Assembly: GCA_003562655.1 (NCBI GenBank)
Contig: PWUC01000137.1
Location: forward strand, 1 to 9,072
Direction: 5' to 3'
Origin: Clostridia bacterium
Lineage (GTDB): Bacteria; Bacillota_E; SLMV01; PUMD01
Length of the DNA: 9,072 nucleotides
Below, one piece after another: positions 1 to 5,823 of this stretch. A model generated the notes under the pieces. It had not been told where the DNA came from. It ran no database searches and was given only the letters and a program-made list of their open reading frames with translations. Within the stretch, counting starts at the first letter, position 1, and the number at the start of each line of letters is the position of its first letter. The translations under genes were made by a program, and so were the position numbers.

Positions 1-260
1 CCGAGGCCACCCGCCTCATGTTGGATTTCGGGTTCACCGGTCTGGGACTTCACAGCATTCAGCTGCGAGTGCTGGCCTGCAACGAGAGGGCCATCCGCTG
101 CTATGAAAAGGCCGGGTTCAGAATGGCCGGTCGGGTTCGTGAGTTCATGCGCATCGGCCCTCAGCATTTCGACTACGTCATCATGGACATCCTGGCTTCC
201 GAGTTCACCAGCCCGTTCCTCGGTCCGATGCTGCGGGAAAAGGGACTGCAGAAGCGATGA
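1..260 (+). CDS. GNAT family N-acetyltransferase, C-terminal part (partial)
   Basis: This is the 3' end of a gene that starts before the window; the frame is open from base 3 (Glu-Ala-Thr-Arg-Leu-Met) to a TGA at 258-260. The visible 85 or so residues carry the classic C-terminal half of a RimJ/RimL-type GNAT fold: LGLHSIQLRV (beta-4), then N-E-R-A-I-R-C-Y-E-K-A-G-F, the helix and turn that close over acetyl-CoA, then a G-R-x-R-E strand and an Asp/Met-rich final strand (FDYVIMDIL). The family transfers an acetyl group from acetyl-CoA to an amine, which may be a protein N-terminus, an antibiotic or a small metabolite. The substrate cannot be told from this part. The protein is cytoplasmic, with no membrane segment visible. 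A strong 11-bp inverted repeat begins 8 bases after the stop. Confidence 0.85.
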   Translation, partial: EATRLMLDFGFTGLGLHSIQLRVLACNERAIRCYEKAGFRMAGRVREFMRIGPQHFDYVIMDILASEFTSPFLGPMLREKGLQKR

Positions 261-268
261 TGCACCTT

Positions 269-341
269 CCGGGGGAGGCACCCGACTCAGGGCGGGGCCT
301 CCCCCGGCGCGCCGCGGATGGATCTGTTGTTCCGGGGAGGC
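269..341. repeat. Three related arms able to form two competing hairpins
   Basis: Arm A at 269-279 (CCGGGGGAGGC) is the exact reverse complement of arm B at 297-307 (GCCTCCCCCGG), giving an 11-bp GC stem with a 17-nt loop. Arm C at 332-341 (CCGGGGAGGC) is A minus one G, so B can also pair with C with a one-base bulge. A-B and B-C pairing exclude each other. After arm C the sequence runs ACATCCCTTTTCTTAA, so the B-C form is followed by a short T-rich run, as in a weak intrinsic terminator. An 8-bp palindrome, GGCGCGCC (306-313), overlaps arm B. It lies between the acetyltransferase and the peptidase gene. It could end acetyltransferase transcripts or act as an attenuator-like leader; the pairing is seen, the role is inferred. 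Confidence 0.55.
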
Positions 342-348
342 ACATCCC

Positions 349-377
349 TTTTCTTAAAGGCCGACATCATATATACT
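349..377 (+). promoter_or_regulatory. Possible promoter for the peptidase gene
   Basis: TATACT at 372-377 matches five of six bases of the bacterial -10 consensus and lies in a small AT-rich patch (CATATATACTAAC) in otherwise GC-rich DNA. The hexamer at the 17-bp spacing, TTTTCT at 349-354, matches the -35 box poorly (three of six). A leader of about 45 bases would precede the GTG at 430. This is weak evidence based mainly on the -10 box and position. Confidence 0.25.
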
Positions 378-429
378 AACCTATGTTTGACGTTCATGTA
401 ATGATAGCAGAAAACGGGGGGATGCGGCT

Positions 430-1383
430 GTGTGTCTTGACTTCTCTTCTGTGGATCTTTTCTGGCCGGTGGCGGACGAGTTGAGCCGGGGAACCGAACC
501 CGATCAGAAGGTCTGGTCCTCGCTCTTTGAGACCCCCGCGTACCTGGCCCTCACCGCCTCCGAATTTTCTGTAGACTTTTTCAAACAGTGCTGGCGCCTG
601 GCATACAGTCCTCACCCGTGCTCAGAACCTCCCCCTCCCAGGCGACTGCGCTTCGTGCGACACTACCGGCAGGTGCTGGAGAAAAAGGGCGAACTGGTGC
701 AGTTTCTGGACAAACTGGGCCGCTGCCCGGATCTGTACGACCGCGCGGTGAAGATGGCGCTGCATCACCTTCCACCCGGAGATTACGCGGACGGCCCGCG
801 CGTGGCCTTCGCCGTCTTCGACATGGACGGGCGGGGTTATCGACCCATCGTGATCGATCCCCTGTCGGCCATGACCTCGGGTGAACAGCTGGTGTCCTTT
901 CTGGCCCACGAGTTTCACCATCACTACGTGTGCCAGCTCACCGGTCTTCAGCTGGGAACCGCGGACGATCGAACCGATCTGCAGTGGGTTGTCGACCAGA
1001 TCCACCTGGAGGGCCTGGCCAACATGGTCAACATGGACGCGCAGTTCGAGGGAGGAACCTGTCCCCCGTCTTTCGCCGAGGAGGTGCGGAAATCTCCCCA
1101 GTTTCTGTTCTTCATGGATGCAGGGCTCAGGGCACTGCGCACAAACCCGGGTGAGGCTGAAAGCATCGGCAAAAAGATCCGGGGCCGCCTCGCCTCCAGC
1201 GGCCACCCTGTGGGCTACCACATGGCCAGGATGATCCGGGACCGGCTGGGAAAGACGAGGCTCCTCGAGACGACGGACGATCCCCTGCGGTTCTTCAGGG
1301 CCTTTTCCGAGGCGGAGGCGGCAGCGGGTCTCTGCAGGACCCTCACCCCCGGGGCCCTGGACGCACTCGAGGGGGTCAGGTAG
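430..1383 (+). CDS. Putative zinc-dependent peptidase (HExxH, DUF5700-like)
   Basis: The protein has 317 residues and no signal peptide or membrane span, so it is probably cytoplasmic. H160-E161-F-H-H164 (FLAHEFHHHYVCQL) is a classic HExxH zinc site, and 30 residues after the second His comes E194 in IHLEGLANMVN, the usual place and setting for the third, glutamate ligand of a gluzincin. This pattern resembles the DUF5700 group of putative zinc peptidases, from memory and without a profile search. No substrate is known to me. The N-terminal 150 residues carry helical segments and a strand pair (RVAFAVFDMDG, RPIVIDP) just before the helix with the metal site. The start is GTG, with a G-rich Shine-Dalgarno (GGGGGGA, 415-421) 8-9 bases upstream; the ATG at 422 is out of frame. 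A tnpB remnant follows directly after the TAG stop. Confidence 0.75.
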   Translation: MCLDFSSVDLFWPVADELSRGTEPDQKVWSSLFETPAYLALTASEFSVDFFKQCWRLAYSPHPCSEPPPPRRLRFVRHYRQVLEKKGELVQFLDKLGRCPDLYDRAVKMALHHLPPGDYADGPRVAFAVFDMDGRGYRPIVIDPLSAMTSGEQLVSFLAHEFHHHYVCQLTGLQLGTADDRTDLQWVVDQIHLEGLANMVNMDAQFEGGTCPPSFAEEVRKSPQFLFFMDAGLRALRTNPGEAESIGKKIRGRLASSGHPVGYHMARMIRDRLGKTRLLETTDDPLRFFRAFSEAEAAAGLCRTLTPGALDALEGVR

Positions 1384-1386
1384 TTA

Positions 1387-1752
1387 GCGGTTAACCTGCC
1401 TTCTGCCTGACGATGACCTGTCGCTATCAGAATAGAACGTGGACTTGCGATTGTGCAGCGGTGATTGCTCGTGACCTGAACGCCGCGATCCATGTAAGGA
1501 TGCGGCAGTACGGCCCGTTTGGTCGGAATTGACGCCTGTGGAAGGTGACATAAGACCAACGATGACACCGTTGACGGCCTCGTGAAAGCAGGAATCAAGC
1601 GCAGAATCTCAGTGCCAGCAGGTACTGGAGTAGGGTTCACAAAAGGGCAGCGTCAGATCGAGATGACCGTGTGCACAGCTGCCCCCGAACACAGCATCAG
1701 CGCCCCTGTCCCCGCCTTACCGAACCGGCCCGTGAAGAGCGGGGTTAACCGC
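1387..1752. repeat. 10-bp inverted repeat flanking the tnpB remnant
   Basis: GCGGTTAACC at 1387-1396 is the exact reverse complement of GGTTAACCGC at 1743-1752. Each contains the 8-bp palindrome GGTTAACC. The pair encloses the tnpB remnant and both copies lie just outside flanking genes. IS200/IS605 elements normally have subterminal hairpins rather than terminal inverted repeats, so this may be chance or the trace of another event. Confidence 0.3.
1403..1650 (+). pseudogene. tnpB: Decayed C-terminal fragment of IS200/IS605-family TnpB
   Basis: Read across three frames, this gap gives the C-terminal end of a TnpB (RuvC/zinc-ribbon nuclease of IS200/IS605 elements). Bases 1403-1432 give LPDDDLSLSE; after one extra base, 1434-1529 gives R-T-W-T-C-D-C then ARDLNAAIHVR, the decayed match to the family's WTCxxCG...HDRDxNAAxNIL block with the last RuvC aspartate. 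A second shift at 1529 leads to LTPVEGDIRPTMTPLTAS, and a third near 1582 to VKAGIKRRISVPAG, typical of the variable TnpB tail. The second zinc-ribbon pair is broken (CDCAA instead of CxxCG). The N-terminal two-thirds of the protein and any TnpA are absent. It cannot make a working protein. It marks an old insertion between the convergent peptidase and lipoprotein genes. The right boundary is approximate. Confidence 0.7.
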
Positions 1753-1761
1753 CGGCCGGGG

Positions 1762-2133
1762 CTACGGTTCCGGCACGATCACCACCGTCCCGGCCGTCCC
1801 CTGAAGGGGATACGATTCGGCAACGGGACCGTCGAACCAGATCTGCACCCAGAGGCCCTTCTCGAGATCCCCGATAGCCGCGCTCCGATGTGAACCGTTC
1901 CGTCTTAGGAAAACGACACGGTCATTTGGGACGAGGGCGTAGGCCTTGTCCGACCCATCGTACCGTCCTGGATGCGCCTCCACCAGGATCTGCACCGCCG
2001 AACTCCCGGCGGCACGCCCGATGCTGGTGATCTGTCCCTCCAGGTCCGGTTCCTCCTCGGGAACCGTTGCGCATCCCATCAGGACCAGAAGTGAAAGACA
2101 CACGGCGAGAATCAGTCGCTTCTGCCGGATCAT
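1762..2133 (-). CDS. Small lipoprotein, DUF3221-like
   Basis: The 123-residue product starts with a textbook lipoprotein signal: M-I-R-Q-K-R, a hydrophobic core, then lipobox L-M-G-C with the lipidated Cys at residue 21. The mature part of about 100 residues would be tethered to the outer face of the membrane. Its C-terminal half, including KGLWVQIWFDGPVAESYP then LQGTAGTVVIV, resembles the small DUF3221 proteins of Firmicutes (YobA-like), where the end typically reads G-x-x-V-x-V-W-F-x-G-x-V-x-x-S-Y-P. Function is unknown. An upstream in-frame ATG at 2181 would add 16 residues and has a better-looking AGGAAGG site about 11 bases ahead, but it gives an overlong signal n-region; I prefer 2133 on signal-peptide grounds. 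The gene faces the peptidase gene and follows the MATE gene after 255 bases. Confidence 0.8.
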   Translation of the reverse strand: MIRQKRLILAVCLSLLVLMGCATVPEEEPDLEGQITSIGRAAGSSAVQILVEAHPGRYDGSDKAYALVPNDRVVFLRRNGSHRSAAIGDLEKGLWVQIWFDGPVAESYPLQGTAGTVVIVPEP

Positions 2134-2313
2134 CGGCCCTTTATCGACCTCTGTCAGGGATACTGAGAATCTCGGCTTCATTGGAGAACTCGCCTTCCTC
2201 TCCCCTTATCGCGCAACGACCGAAAGCGGCATCAGTGGGGCCCTATCTCATCCCCGGCCACCCACAGAGCAGATAACCGGGCCCGAACCTGCCCGGCCCC
2301 CTGCCTGCATATC

Positions 2314-2319
2314 ATTATA
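2314..2319 (-). promoter_or_regulatory. Perfect -10 hexamer upstream of the lipoprotein gene
   Basis: Read on the minus strand, the sequence has TATAAT (plus-strand ATTATA) in an AT-rich patch within the gap between the MATE stop and the lipoprotein start. No good -35 box lies 16-18 bases upstream (GAAAAG or similar), and there is no extended -10 TGn. If used, it gives a leader of roughly 130-170 bases and an independent transcript for the lipoprotein. Confidence 0.3.
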
Positions 2320-2388
2320 CTCCAGATCCTGTACAGCTTTTCCCGAGGTTAGTCGCGCACCACCGGGATGGGTCTCGGGACGACCGCA

Positions 2389-3768
2389 TCACTTCAGGAC
2401 GGGCTCTGCGGGTACGACCGGCGCGAAGCATCTTTTCAGATGCAGTCCGGTGCCCGCTGCGCCGGCGAGATTGCTCGCCGCGATGGCCAGCCAGATCCCC
2501 ACCGTCCCCAGCTGAGCTGCGAAGATCACTGCCAGGGGTATCTTGATGACCCATGAGGAGATCAGAACCCAGACCAGGTAGGCCGAGGTCCTTTCCATGG
2601 CCCTGTAGGTGCCGGCGAAGGTCATGAAGGCACCAAAGAGGCCAACCGTGGGGCCCAGGATGCGCAGCATGATGATCCCGTGTCTGAGGACCTGTGGCTC
2701 GGCATTGAACAGCGCGATGAGAGGCTCGGCGGCCACTGCCATGGCAACACCGAGGGCGGTGAGCAGGGCAAATGTCAGCCCCCCACTGGTCCAGGTGGCC
2801 TGTTCACCCCTCTGCATCTGCCCGGCTCCGAGGTTCTGCCCCACCAGGGTGGTCACCGCCGTCCCCACGGCAAACCCGGGCATTGTGGCCAGGGACAGTA
2901 TTCGGGTTCCCACGCCATAGGCCGCCAGGGCTCCCGCGCCGAAGCCCGCGACAATAGAGACCAGAACGATCTGCTCCGCACCCTGCAGGAGCTTCTCACC
3001 GCCAATGGGCAGGGACAGCTTTGCCAGGCGGCGGAGCAGTGCCGGATCCAACCTGAGATCATCCAGCGTCAACCTCACGCCGTGGGTACCTCGAAGGAGC
3101 AAATGCAGGCATATGACCGCCCAAACCCCGCGGCAGGCAATGATTCCCACGGCCGCGCCGGCGACACCCAGGGCAGGAAAGGGACCAAGGCCCAGGATGA
3201 GAAGGGGATCAAGGACCATGTTCATCAACATGGCCGCCGTGAGCATCTTCATGGGGGTCACGCTGTTGCCAATGCCCTGCAGAAGGGCCGAATACACATA
3301 GAATATCTCAGTCAGCGGCATGCCCAGCAGCATGATTCTCACAAAGAGGGCGACATCTTTTGCGATGTCGACCGGGGCGCCGACGAGGACCACGAGCCCT
3401 TCCAGGACCGGCACCACGATGAAAGCCAGCACCAGGTAGTACAGGCAGACGACCAGCGCCACGTGTCCAGCAACCCGGGTCACCTTCTCATCGTCTCCTG
3501 AGCCAACATAGCGGGCCGCGAGGGCCGCCCCACCCATGACAACGCCGTCTCCGACGGCCCAGAAAAAGACCATTAAGGGGAAGGCCATGGCCACAACGGC
3601 AACCGCATCGGCGCCTGCCCGCCCCAGCCAGAAGGTCTGCGCCACCCCATACACAACCATGGCCACATTGCCGGTCAGTATTGGCCCTGCAAGCCGGACC
3701 AGAGAGTTGACGATGGAGCCCCGGGTGGCGTCAATCCGGATGCCTTTGGTGGGAAGAGCTGGCTTCAT
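2389..3768 (-). CDS. MATE family multidrug/Na+ efflux transporter
   Basis: The 459-residue protein is almost all hydrophobic and fits twelve membrane helices in two pseudo-symmetric MatE halves (about residues 20-180 and 245-410), the normal length for the family. Family signatures are clear: a start of the type R-x-S-I-x-x-x-L-x-x-L-A-x-P-I, LLQGIGNSVTPMKML, then NMVLDPLLILGLGPFPALGVAGAA in the first half, and VGQNLGAGQ in the second half. MATE proteins sit in the cytoplasmic membrane and export drugs or metabolites in exchange for Na+ or H+; the substrate cannot be read from sequence. The ATG has a strong GAGGAGG-like site 8 bases upstream. It follows the HAD gene by 81 bases on the same strand, so they may be co-transcribed. 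The sequence looks intact. Confidence 0.93.
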   Translation of the reverse strand: MKPALPTKGIRIDATRGSIVNSLVRLAGPILTGNVAMVVYGVAQTFWLGRAGADAVAVVAMAFPLMVFFWAVGDGVVMGGAALAARYVGSGDDEKVTRVAGHVALVVCLYYLVLAFIVVPVLEGLVVLVGAPVDIAKDVALFVRIMLLGMPLTEIFYVYSALLQGIGNSVTPMKMLTAAMLMNMVLDPLLILGLGPFPALGVAGAAVGIIACRGVWAVICLHLLLRGTHGVRLTLDDLRLDPALLRRLAKLSLPIGGEKLLQGAEQIVLVSIVAGFGAGALAAYGVGTRILSLATMPGFAVGTAVTTLVGQNLGAGQMQRGEQATWTSGGLTFALLTALGVAMAVAAEPLIALFNAEPQVLRHGIIMLRILGPTVGLFGAFMTFAGTYRAMERTSAYLVWVLISSWVIKIPLAVIFAAQLGTVGIWLAIAASNLAGAAGTGLHLKRCFAPVVPAEPVLK

Positions 3769-3849
3769 GCGGAGACCTCCTCTCCCTCACGGTATGACTA
3801 CCACATCTTATCACACCCACGCGCAGCCGAGTATGAGGCATCTGCGACT

Positions 3850-4551
3850 TCAAACATCAAGATACGGGATGACCTCGGCCAGTGTGCGCACCGAAGGCTT
3901 GTACTCCTGCCGTCCCCACCGGTCGAGCAACAGTGCATCCATGCCGATGTTGCGTGGGCCCCGCAGGTCCCACTCCGCGTCATCGCCCACGAAGAGGCAT
4001 TCACCGGCCTCCACCCCGAAGAGCTCAATGACATGGCGATAGACCTCGGGTGCGGGCTTGCGGTACCCCACATCTCGACAGGATATCATCTGCTCAAAGA
4101 ATCCCTTCAACCCGCGGGCCTCCAGGTCCCCGAGCCACTCTGCTCCGGGACATCCCCAGGGTGTGTTGGACACCAGGCCCAGCCGGTAGCCCCGTCGGGT
4201 GAGGTCTACCAGTACCCTGTGGGCACAGCGGATGACGGTGCCGCGGGCTCTGACCACCCGCGTGAAAGCGGCCGACGCAGCCTCCAGCACGGCAGTATCA
4301 GAGATACCAAAGATCCGGGCGAGCCGATCCTCGAGGGGTCTGACCCGGTGATCCGGACGCTCATAGTCCTCTGCCGACACCCTGCTCCACAGGATCTCAT
4401 CGGGGGGCACGCTCTCGCCTCCCTCGAGCACGACCGAACTCGCCTGGGAAAGCGCAGACCGCAGGACCCCGGGAAACTGGTCGCCCCGGTAGAAGTCCAC
4501 CAATGTGCCACCGTAGTCGAACAGCACCAATGACCATCTCCTCAATGCCAT
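3850..4551 (-). CDS. HAD superfamily hydrolase
   Basis: A 233-residue cytoplasmic protein with all four HAD motifs in order: motif I FDYGGTLVDF (nucleophile D12), motif II Ser129 in LVSNTP, motif III Lys165 in YRKPAPEVY, and motif IV FVGDDAEWDLRGP (D190/D191, D195). The helical stretch between motifs I and II (about 20-100) is a type I cap. Such enzymes usually dephosphorylate small phosphorylated metabolites through a phospho-aspartate. Motif I has Gly14 where most HAD phosphatases have the second, acid/base Asp. I chose the ATG at 4551, preceded directly by GGGAGGGGGG; the frame stays open to 4638, but that extension is low-complexity Gly/Pro/Arg sequence. A TTG at 4530, 7 bases after GAGGAG, is another possible start. 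The MATE gene follows on the same strand. Confidence 0.88.
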   Translation of the reverse strand: MALRRWSLVLFDYGGTLVDFYRGDQFPGVLRSALSQASSVVLEGGESVPPDEILWSRVSAEDYERPDHRVRPLEDRLARIFGISDTAVLEAASAAFTRVVRARGTVIRCAHRVLVDLTRRGYRLGLVSNTPWGCPGAEWLGDLEARGLKGFFEQMISCRDVGYRKPAPEVYRHVIELFGVEAGECLFVGDDAEWDLRGPRNIGMDALLLDRWGRQEYKPSVRTLAEVIPYLDV

Positions 4552-5029
4552 CCCCCCTCCCTCGTCCGGCAGGGGCCGCCCCGCGCCGACATCGCACCAG
4601 CGCCCCGGAGGTGCCCTCCCGGGCGACCATCCGCCCACCGGTTTCCTGGGCGTCTATGTAAGCCATCAGGCACACTGCAGGCCTGCGAACAGATCCTCAC
4701 CGGCAGCGCGACCCGAGGATTGCGCGCTCCGGGTCCACCTCAACATCTCAGGGACCGATGAGACCACCTCGGACCCCTCCGCACCCGAACCTCGCACCAC
4801 CGGACAGTGTGCCTGTGTCCAGGTTTTCTGCACCAGTCTGGGCGTTCCCTGCGCCGCTGCCGGAAAAGCCAGTCCCTTCACGAGATGGATCTGGCTCGAC
4901 TGACCTGCCGTGGAATATGGTATCATATAGCAGGATGTCACCAGGGATCTCCGGACGGTTGACGCGGCAGGCGACCCGCCGCCGGTAGATCAAATCGGTG
5001 GCAACTGGAGGCAATGACAGCACCGGGAG
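4552..5029. other. Divergent intergenic region, no recognisable gene
   Basis: This gap of 478 bases separates the HAD gene (minus) from hrb (plus). Open frames of about 75-90 codons occur on both strands, but they overlap one another, lack good ribosome sites and match nothing I know. One minus-strand frame from 5023 begins with fairly protein-like sequence and then turns into Gly/Ala/Ser-rich sequence, so I do not call it. A perfect 10-bp palindrome GCAGGCCTGC lies at 4677-4686. The end near hrb holds the promoter candidate listed separately. Confidence 0.5.
4900..4928 (+). promoter_or_regulatory. Possible hrb-fprA promoter with a small inverted repeat
   Basis: TATCAT at 4921-4926 matches five of six -10 bases, and CTGACC at 4900-4905 matches four of six -35 bases, but the spacer is only 15. 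The -10 region lies in ATATG-gtat-CATAT (4915-4928), a 5-bp inverted repeat that could be part of an operator. This is the only AT-rich patch in the upstream gap. The match to any known NO- or redox-responsive operator is not evident. Confidence 0.25.
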
Positions 5030-5728
5030 GTGGCAACAGTAGACGCAAGGGCGCTACACCGGATCACATACGGGCTCTACCTGGTCTGTTCGGTAAAGGG
5101 CGGGGCAAAGAACGGCCAGGTGGCCAATGCAGCCATGCAGATCTCCAATGAGCCTGCGACGATGGCCGTCAGCATCAACAAGGAGAACCTGACCCACGAG
5201 TTCATCAGGTCCAGCGGACTCCTGACGGTCTCAGTCCTTGAGCAGGAAACCCCCCTCGCCCTGATCGGCAGGTTCGGCTTCAGCAGCGGGCGCGATGCCG
5301 ACAAGTTTGCGGAGGTCTCCCACCAGGTGAGCAGCGACGGGGTCCCCTACGTGACGGAAAACGTGCTCAGCTACCTGGCTGGGCGAGTTGTGGGGGAGAT
5401 GGATGCGAACACCCACACCGTCTTTCTATTCGAGGTCACCGAGGCCGAAGTCCTCGCCGGGGGAAATCCCATGACTTATGCCTACTACCACCAGGTCAAG
5501 AGAGGAACCACGCCCCGGACCGCGCCCGTGGCGCCCCGGGAGAAGGATCACCAGGAAAGGAATGCTGCCATGGACAGGTATGTCTGCACCATCTGCGGTT
5601 ACGTCTATGACCCGGAGGAGGGAGATCCCGACAACGGTGTGGAACCGGGCACTCCCTTCGAGAATCTGCCCGATGACTGGACGTGTCCCATCTGCGGCGC
5701 GGCAAAGGACGCCTTCGAGAAGGAGTGA
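5030..5728 (+). CDS. hrb: High-molecular-weight rubredoxin: flavin reductase-rubredoxin fusion (NAD(P)H:FprA oxidoreductase)
   Basis: The 232-residue protein has two parts. Residues 5-160 are a flavin reductase-like, FMN-binding split-barrel domain ([14 protein letters not shown]...[12 protein letters not shown], then [10 protein letters not shown] and [14 protein letters not shown]). After a charged linker (165-180), residues 181-232 are a complete rubredoxin with the four iron-ligand cysteines C186, C189, C219 and C222 in CTICGY and CPICGA, plus the usual [24 protein letters not shown] core. Homologous Hrb of Moorella passes NADH electrons to FprA, encoded here by the next gene. It is cytoplasmic. 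The start is uncertain: GTG at 5030 overlaps the GGGAGG site, while homologues as I recall them begin with Met-Asp at what is here the GTA codon at 5039, exactly 8 bases after that site. Confidence 0.92.
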   Translation: MATVDARALHRITYGLYLVCSVKGGAKNGQVANAAMQISNEPATMAVSINKENLTHEFIRSSGLLTVSVLEQETPLALIGRFGFSSGRDADKFAEVSHQVSSDGVPYVTENVLSYLAGRVVGEMDANTHTVFLFEVTEAEVLAGGNPMTYAYYHQVKRGTTPRTAPVAPREKDHQERNAAMDRYVCTICGYVYDPEEGDPDNGVEPGTPFENLPDDWTCPICGAAKDAFEKE

Positions 5729-5734
5729 CAGCGA

Positions 5735-5761
5735 GAGGTGAGCCGCCCTGCGGTTCACCTC
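5735..5761 (+). promoter_or_regulatory. Intercistronic hairpin between hrb and fprA
   Basis: GAGGTGAGCCGC (5735-5746) and GCGGTTCACCTC (5750-5761) form a 12-bp stem with one G-U pair and a 3-nt loop, beginning 7 bases after the hrb stop. No T-run follows, so it is not a standard intrinsic terminator. It could slow the ribosome or polymerase, protect the hrb 3' end, or set different levels of Hrb and FprA. The pairing is seen directly; the role is inferred. Confidence 0.6.
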
Positions 5762-5823
5762 CCGTCCACCTCAAACCGCACACCGCCCGGGCAACATACG
5801 CACATTCGGAAGGAGCAGATAAA

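Noticed and set aside
622..1221. Long minus-strand open frame inside the peptidase gene
   Set aside because: It lies antisense to a coherent metallopeptidase frame, and its protein has no recognisable motif; a GC-rich shadow.
1215..1640. Minus-strand open frame of 141 codons over the end of the peptidase gene
   Set aside because: The plus strand here encodes the peptidase C-terminus and a tnpB remnant; the minus protein has no family features.
1725..1760. CCGGCC/GGCCGG stem after the lipoprotein stop as a terminator
   Set aside because: Long AT/GC-mixed loop and no T-run on the minus strand; too weak to call.
2680..3501. Plus-strand open frame of 273 codons antisense to the MATE gene
   Set aside because: His/Gln/Arg-rich sequence typical of an antisense shadow; the minus strand encodes a complete MATE protein.
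4552..4638. N-terminal extension of the HAD protein to 4638
   Set aside because: The added residues are low-complexity Gly/Pro/Arg, and the ATG at 4551 lies just before motif I with a ribosome site.
4748..5023. Minus-strand open frame of 91 codons in the divergent gap
   Set aside because: Protein-like for about 40 residues, then low-complexity; no family recognised and no good ribosome site.
5683..5823. Longer fprA start upstream at 5683
   Set aside because: It overlaps the rubredoxin end of hrb and adds sequence unlike any flavodiiron protein; the ATG at 5824 has a well-spaced strong ribosome site.
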